Assembly: GCF_005844325.1 (NCBI RefSeq)
Contig: NZ_SPFY01000016.1
Span: 1 to 32,264, forward strand
DNA length: 32,264 nt
Source: Collinsella aerofaciens
GTDB lineage: Bacteria; Actinomycetota; Coriobacteriia; Coriobacteriales; Coriobacteriaceae
Reading direction: 5' to 3'
The notes under the pieces: generated by a model
What the model was told of the DNA's origin: nothing
What the model saw: only the letters and a program-made list of their open reading frames with translations
Database searches by the model: none
Translations under genes and position numbers: made by a program
Shown: positions 29,698 to 32,264 of the stretch, one piece after another
Layout of the letters: each line of letters begins with the position of its first letter
Position numbering within the stretch: position 1 is the stretch's first letter

Positions 29698-29727
29698 GGG
29701 GCATCGACTAACATCGGTGCCCTTTTT
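29698..29727 (+). terminator. Terminator of the deiminase operon
   Basis: GGGCATCGA (29699-29707) pairs with TCGGTGCCC (29714-29722), one wobble, followed by TTTTT. It lies 50 bp after carrier 2. Confidence 0.88.
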
Positions 29728-29732
29728 CATCG

Positions 29733-29765
29733 AATGTGACAAAGGAGCAGCCACTTTGTCACATT
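29733..29765. repeat. GACAAAG palindrome, copy 2
   Basis: AATGTGACAAAG (29733-29744) is perfectly inverted at 29754-29765. Same family as 23547-23579 and 30049-30078, with a diverged centre. Confidence 0.7.
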
Positions 29766-29780
29766 GAGTGGCATGTAAAT

Positions 29781-29963
29781 CGAGGTCTAATACTTTTCCG
29801 AGAAGTGAACGGCCATACTTGGACCTCCGAAGCATCGACATTTTTAGACGTCAAACCCGCAGGATTTGGCTGGCAAAACCGCAGGAAATTGCATCTCGAA
29901 AGTGCCGATGCTTCGGGGGCCCGTTTTCACTCGTTCACTTCTCGGGAAAAGTATTAAACCTCG
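29781..29963. mobile_element. 183-bp element with about 31-bp terminal inverted repeats (MITE-like or structured RNA)
   Basis: Ends 29781-29811 and 29932-29963 are inverted copies differing by one substitution and one extra C. A second inner pair, CCGAAGCATCG near 29827 and CGATGCTTCGG near 29906, extends the fold, so the whole unit could form one long hairpin. No open frame or recognised gene lies inside, and no clear target-site duplication is seen. With the palindromes on either side it fills the whole gap between carrier 2 and the dihydrouridine synthase gene. Confidence 0.6.
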
Positions 29964-30048
29964 TTGTATGGGGTGCGGCTGGAGGGTGGTCATCGTTCAG
30001 TAGCTACCTCTTCCTTGTGAATCGCCTGAAGCGCAAGGCATAATGCAT

Positions 30049-30078
30049 GTGACAAAGGGACGGCCCCTTTGTTGTGTT
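30049..30078. repeat. GACAAAGGG palindrome, copy 3
   Basis: GTGACAAAGGG (30049-30059) is imperfectly inverted as CCCCTTTGTTGT around ACGG. It lies 19 bp before the dihydrouridine synthase start and is the third member of the family in this window. Confidence 0.65.
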
Positions 30079-30096
30079 GATATGAGAGAAGAGTAG

Positions 30097-31050
30097 ATGA
30101 TCCTTTCGCTGGCCCCTATGGAGGGGATTACCGGGCATGTGTTCCGTCGCGTGCATGCGGAGTGCTTCGGTGCGCTCGATTGCTATTACACGCCGTTTTT
30201 GCCGCCGCCGCGGGTGGGAAACCGCTTTGGCGGCAAGGCGTTTAAGGAGATCGATCCTGCCAATAACCAGGGGCTCAACGTGGTGCCTCAGCTGATGTCC
30301 AAGAACGCGGACGAGTTTGTGTGGGCGGCACAGGTGCTCGCCGACATGGGCTACCGCGAGGTCAATCTCAACCTGGGTTGCCCTTCGGGAACGGTTGTCG
30401 CCAAGGGCAAGGGCTCGGGTTTCTTGCGCAATCTCGACGAGCTCGAGGCGTTCTTAAGCGATGTGTGCGAGCGGTCGCCGTTGCCGGTGTCGGTAAAGAC
30501 CAGGCTGGGGCTGGAGAATGACGACGAATACGAGCGCGTGCTCGATCTGTATTGCCGCATGCCGTTGGCAGAGCTGATCGTGCACCCGCGCGTGCAAAAG
30601 GACCGCTATACGGGATCGCCGCGCAAGGAGTTTTACGGCGAGACGCTGGGGCGTGCGCCGTTCCCCGTGGCCTATAACGGCGACATTTTCGATCTTGAGG
30701 ATATGGATGCGCTGGTGGAGGCCTATCCCGGGACGCGCCATGTGATGCTGGGGCGTGGCTTGCTTGCGAACCCCGCGCTCGCTCGCATGGTCAAGGGCGG
30801 TCCCGCTGCCACGGCAGCCGAACTGCAGCGTTTCCACGACACGCTGTTTGCGGCCTATGCAGAAGAGATTGGCGGCAATGCGGTCTTCCGCATGAAGGAG
30901 TGGTGGTTCTACGCCAAGTGCGCTTTCGCTGATCCCGCTACCGTCCACAAGATCGTACGCAAGACCAAAAAGGTCGACGAATACCGCGCTGCCGTCGAGC
31001 GCGTCTTTCGTGAACAGCCGCTTGCACCCACAGCTCGCTTCCACGGCTAA
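30097..31050 (+). CDS. dus: tRNA-dihydrouridine synthase
   Basis: 317 residues from ATG 30097; the ribosome binding site is weak (GAGAGAAGAG). The FMN-binding TIM barrel opens with LSLAPMEGITGHVFRRV. VNLNLGCPSGTVVAKGKGSG carries the catalytic cysteine in GCP and the KGxGSG loop, PVSVKTRLG and LIVHPRVQKDRYTG contact flavin and tRNA, and VAYNGDIF and VMLGRGLLANPAL form the phosphate-binding end. A short helical tRNA-binding domain closes it. The enzyme reduces uridines in tRNA using FMN and NADPH in the cytoplasm. Which position it modifies cannot be told. No operon partner is visible. Confidence 0.95.
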   Translation: MILSLAPMEGITGHVFRRVHAECFGALDCYYTPFLPPPRVGNRFGGKAFKEIDPANNQGLNVVPQLMSKNADEFVWAAQVLADMGYREVNLNLGCPSGTVVAKGKGSGFLRNLDELEAFLSDVCERSPLPVSVKTRLGLENDDEYERVLDLYCRMPLAELIVHPRVQKDRYTGSPRKEFYGETLGRAPFPVAYNGDIFDLEDMDALVEAYPGTRHVMLGRGLLANPALARMVKGGPAATAAELQRFHDTLFAAYAEEIGGNAVFRMKEWWFYAKCAFADPATVHKIVRKTKKVDEYRAAVERVFREQPLAPTARFHG

Positions 31051-31061
31051 CTAGTCATCGG

Positions 31062-31099
31062 GGGCGTTCTTTAACGACTGGTCATTTAAGGACGTCCCC
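31062..31099 (+). terminator. Imperfect inverted repeat after dus, possible terminator
   Basis: GGGGCGTTCTTTAACGAC and GTCATTTAAGGACGTCCCC pair with a few mismatches around a 2-nt centre. It starts 12 bp after the dus stop. No U tract follows, so it may instead be a dispersed repeat. Confidence 0.45.
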
Positions 31100-31115
31100 A
31101 ACGACTATGTAGCAA

Positions 31116-31180
31116 AAACATGTACACCAGCATCCAAAGATGTCGAAAAATGTCGACTTTGGATGCTGGTGTACATGTTT
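31116..31180. repeat. 24-bp-arm hairpin repeat, copy 1
   Basis: Perfect 24-bp arms (31116-31139 and 31157-31180) flank ATGTCGAAAAATGTCGA, which itself holds ATGTCGA twice. A second, nearly identical copy in the same orientation lies at 32196-32259. The pair flanks about 1 kb holding an orphan antitoxin-like gene and a MITE-like element. Confidence 0.85.
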
Positions 31181-31201
31181 GGGTCCGACGGGGGAGCGGG
31201 C

Positions 31202-31468
31202 CTAGGCAATCAGTGCATCAAGTGTAATGAGCTCTCTGAGCCGCTCCGTGCGTGTTTGCCCATGGCGTTTGGCTTTTTCGTCAAACGCCTCAAGAATCGA
31301 TTCGCCCACACGTGCTGATATAACGACGCTCGGCTCATCGGAGATTGGTGGCCTTCCCAACTTGATGGTGTGACCTTTCGGCCACTCATCTTTTTCGTAG
31401 GCTTCCGCGGCTTTCTTCAACTCTCCGGGAGCAAACCCCATCATCTTTTCGAGCTGCTTAGCATCCAT
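31202..31468 (-). CDS. Ribbon-helix-helix (CopG-type) antitoxin-like protein
   Basis: 88 residues from ATG 31468, chosen for the AGGAGG 6 nt upstream. The N-terminal half reads DAKQLEKMMGFAPGELKKAA and the central part has WPKGHTIKLGRPPISDE. The C-terminal half, SVVISARVGESILEAFDEKA then KRHGQTRTERLRELITLDAL, fits a ribbon-helix-helix: strand, helix, turn and helix with the TRTERLREL dimer helix. Such proteins are usually antitoxins that repress their own operon. No toxin gene lies next to it on either side: dus is convergent downstream and about 640 bp upstream is non-coding. Twin TTGTnTACAA sites in its promoter support autoregulation. Confidence 0.8.
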   Translation of the reverse strand: MDAKQLEKMMGFAPGELKKAAEAYEKDEWPKGHTIKLGRPPISDEPSVVISARVGESILEAFDEKAKRHGQTRTERLRELITLDALIA

Positions 31469-31521
31469 GGCGCCTCCTATCGATCGACATAATGTCGAGC
31501 GCCGGTTCTCGGATTCTCTTT

Positions 31522-31555
31522 TTGTATACAATTTTGTAGACAAAAATACAAGCAG
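31522..31555 (-). promoter_or_regulatory. Promoter and twin operators of the RHH gene
   Basis: On the minus strand TTGTAT, a 17-bp spacer and TATACA form a good promoter. Two 10-bp palindrome-like sites, TTGTATACAA (31522-31531) and TTGTAGACAA (31534-31543), lie 12 bp apart across the -10, an arrangement common for ribbon-helix-helix autorepressors. Confidence 0.65.
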
Positions 31556-31559
31556 TTCA

Positions 31560-31864
31560 TCGGGCTAATTAGCTTGTTTTGACCTGCCTGTTCGATAGGA
31601 AATGAGCATTGACGGCTTCGATACTCCTTTGCTTTTCAGCTTGGAATTTGGATGCTCATTGAACTTCCGGAGGGGAGCCCTTTATTAAGCTATTGAGATT
31701 CTGGGCAGGAGCTCTCACTGGTCTTCGGTAATGGGGCCAGCTTAATTCGCGACACAGTGTGTCGCGAATGGGAGTAGTCGTTAGGTGTCCTTCAATGGCT
31801 ACTCATATAAGAACGTTCAAGTGTCGGATTTTGTCATTTAGTGTCGCTCTCAGCGACTATTCTG
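31560..31864. other. Non-coding region with small inverted repeats
   Basis: No gene is supported. It contains AATGAGCAT/ATGCTCATT (31601-31609 with 31652-31660) and a perfect 25-bp palindrome of ATTCGCGACACA and its inverse around one G (31745-31769). Confidence 0.6.
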
Positions 31865-32107
31865 GAGGGTCGTGGTCAAAAAAGGGCAAATATGAGTACT
31901 GTTGCCATTATGGTTGCATTTATTTGCTATAAATTGTAGTTCCTGATGAGATTTGTTCCCATTAAGAGCTACTTTTATTGAACATATGAGGAGAAATAAC
32001 GTCGTCTGCGGACGAGTGGAACGTTGAATAGTTCCTGAAGTGATCAAAATCGCTGCTACTAAACAGGTAGCAGTACTCATATTTGCCCTTTTTTGACCAC
32101 AGCCCTC
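31865..32107. mobile_element. MITE-like element with perfect 30-bp terminal inverted repeats
   Basis: The 30 bp at 31872-31901 are exactly inverted at 32071-32100. With a two-base mismatch the arms extend outward to GAGGG/CCCTC (31865-31869 and 32103-32107). The 170-bp interior is AT-rich, has stop codons in all frames and contains a small hairpin (CTGCTAC/GTAGCAG near 32053-32073). The size, long exact ends and lack of coding fit a miniature inverted-repeat transposable element, though no clear target duplication is visible. Confidence 0.7.
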
Positions 32108-32195
32108 TCGGAAACCTTTCCAGAGGCGTCAAACAGCCATAATCCAAAGGTCTCCTCAAACAATTAGCCGGCCAAGAGCGTCCATGACTACCAAA

Positions 32196-32264
32196 AAGCT
32201 GTACGCCAGCATCCAAAGATGTCGAAAAATGTCGACTTTGGATGCTGGTGTACATGTTTGGGTC
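32196..32264. repeat. 24-bp-arm hairpin repeat, copy 2 (to window end)
   Basis: Arms 32196-32219 and 32236-32259 with the same ATGTCGAAAAATGTCGA loop as copy 1. The left arm differs by a few bases (CTGTACGCC for ATGTACACC), while the right arm and the following GGGTC are identical to copy 1. Confidence 0.85.

Noticed and set aside
29736-30043. Small plus-strand frames in the carrier 2/dus gap
   Set aside because: They run through the inverted-repeat element and palindromes, have no ribosome binding site and no conserved features.
31850-32255. Small minus-strand frames in the MITE-like region
   Set aside because: They are set by the terminal inverted repeats and hairpin, with no ribosome binding site or domain; treated as non-coding.

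Overview
The window reads as chromosome of a gut actinobacterium of the class Coriobacteriia, most likely Collinsella or a close relative. This is inference from gene content and style, not a database match. The signs are moderate-to-high GC coding DNA, a second divergent type II topoisomerase pair, paired OFA-type MFS carriers, a CD1871A-type CXXC peptide beside a NapH-like ferredoxin, sortase-type anchoring, and many short palindromic intergenic repeats. No rRNA, tRNA, CRISPR array or prophage is visible.

Layout. 1-1.42 kb: the end of a lantibiotic-immunity-type ABC transporter (permease cut by the window edge, ATPase complete) facing a truncated tetR. 1.4-4.7 kb: a gene graveyard. It holds the tetR stub, an hsdS 3' fragment, a type III (ToxN/TenpN-like) toxin broken by a one-base frameshift, and two AAA-ATPase remnants that keep promoter-proximal repeats and C-termini. 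An intact yjdF-family gene with a structured leader and an intact flavodoxin-like reductase lie among them. 4.85-9.14 kb: parE-parC-like topoisomerase operon (minus strand). 9.5-10.4 kb: a small XRE regulator and a membrane protein under an unusually symmetric operator. 10.5-16.0 kb: a 1455-residue surface protein with Tat-like signal and LAGTG anchor, preceded by a LuxR-type regulator. 16.1-17.9 kb: an OmpR/HAMP two-component pair.

18.0-20.06 kb: a divergent three-gene redox operon (48-residue CXXC peptide, polytopic 4Fe-4S protein, TlpA-like lipoprotein) that looks like an electron path across the membrane to an extracytoplasmic thioredoxin fold. 20.3-23.5 kb: a large ABC protein fusing ATPase and FtsX-type permease. 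23.7-29.65 kb: a catabolic cluster of OFA carrier 1, TetR (opposite strand), agmatine-deiminase-family enzyme, an atypical carbamoyltransferase and OFA carrier 2. CGGTAGG-type operators lie in front of carrier 1 and between tetR and the deiminase. The set suggests import of a guanidino compound, deimination, phosphorolysis to carbamoyl phosphate and export of the amine product, but the substrate is not evident.

29.7-32.26 kb: a tRNA-dihydrouridine synthase and an orphan ribbon-helix-helix antitoxin-like gene set among inverted-repeat elements. These are a 183-bp element with about 31-bp terminal repeats, an element of about 240 bp with perfect 30-bp terminal repeats, two copies of a 24-bp-arm hairpin, and palindromes of the GACAAAGGG type. 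The best candidates for something under-described are the deiminase/carbamoyltransferase/OFA cluster, the redox trio with its two-component system, and the degraded type III toxin-antitoxin locus.
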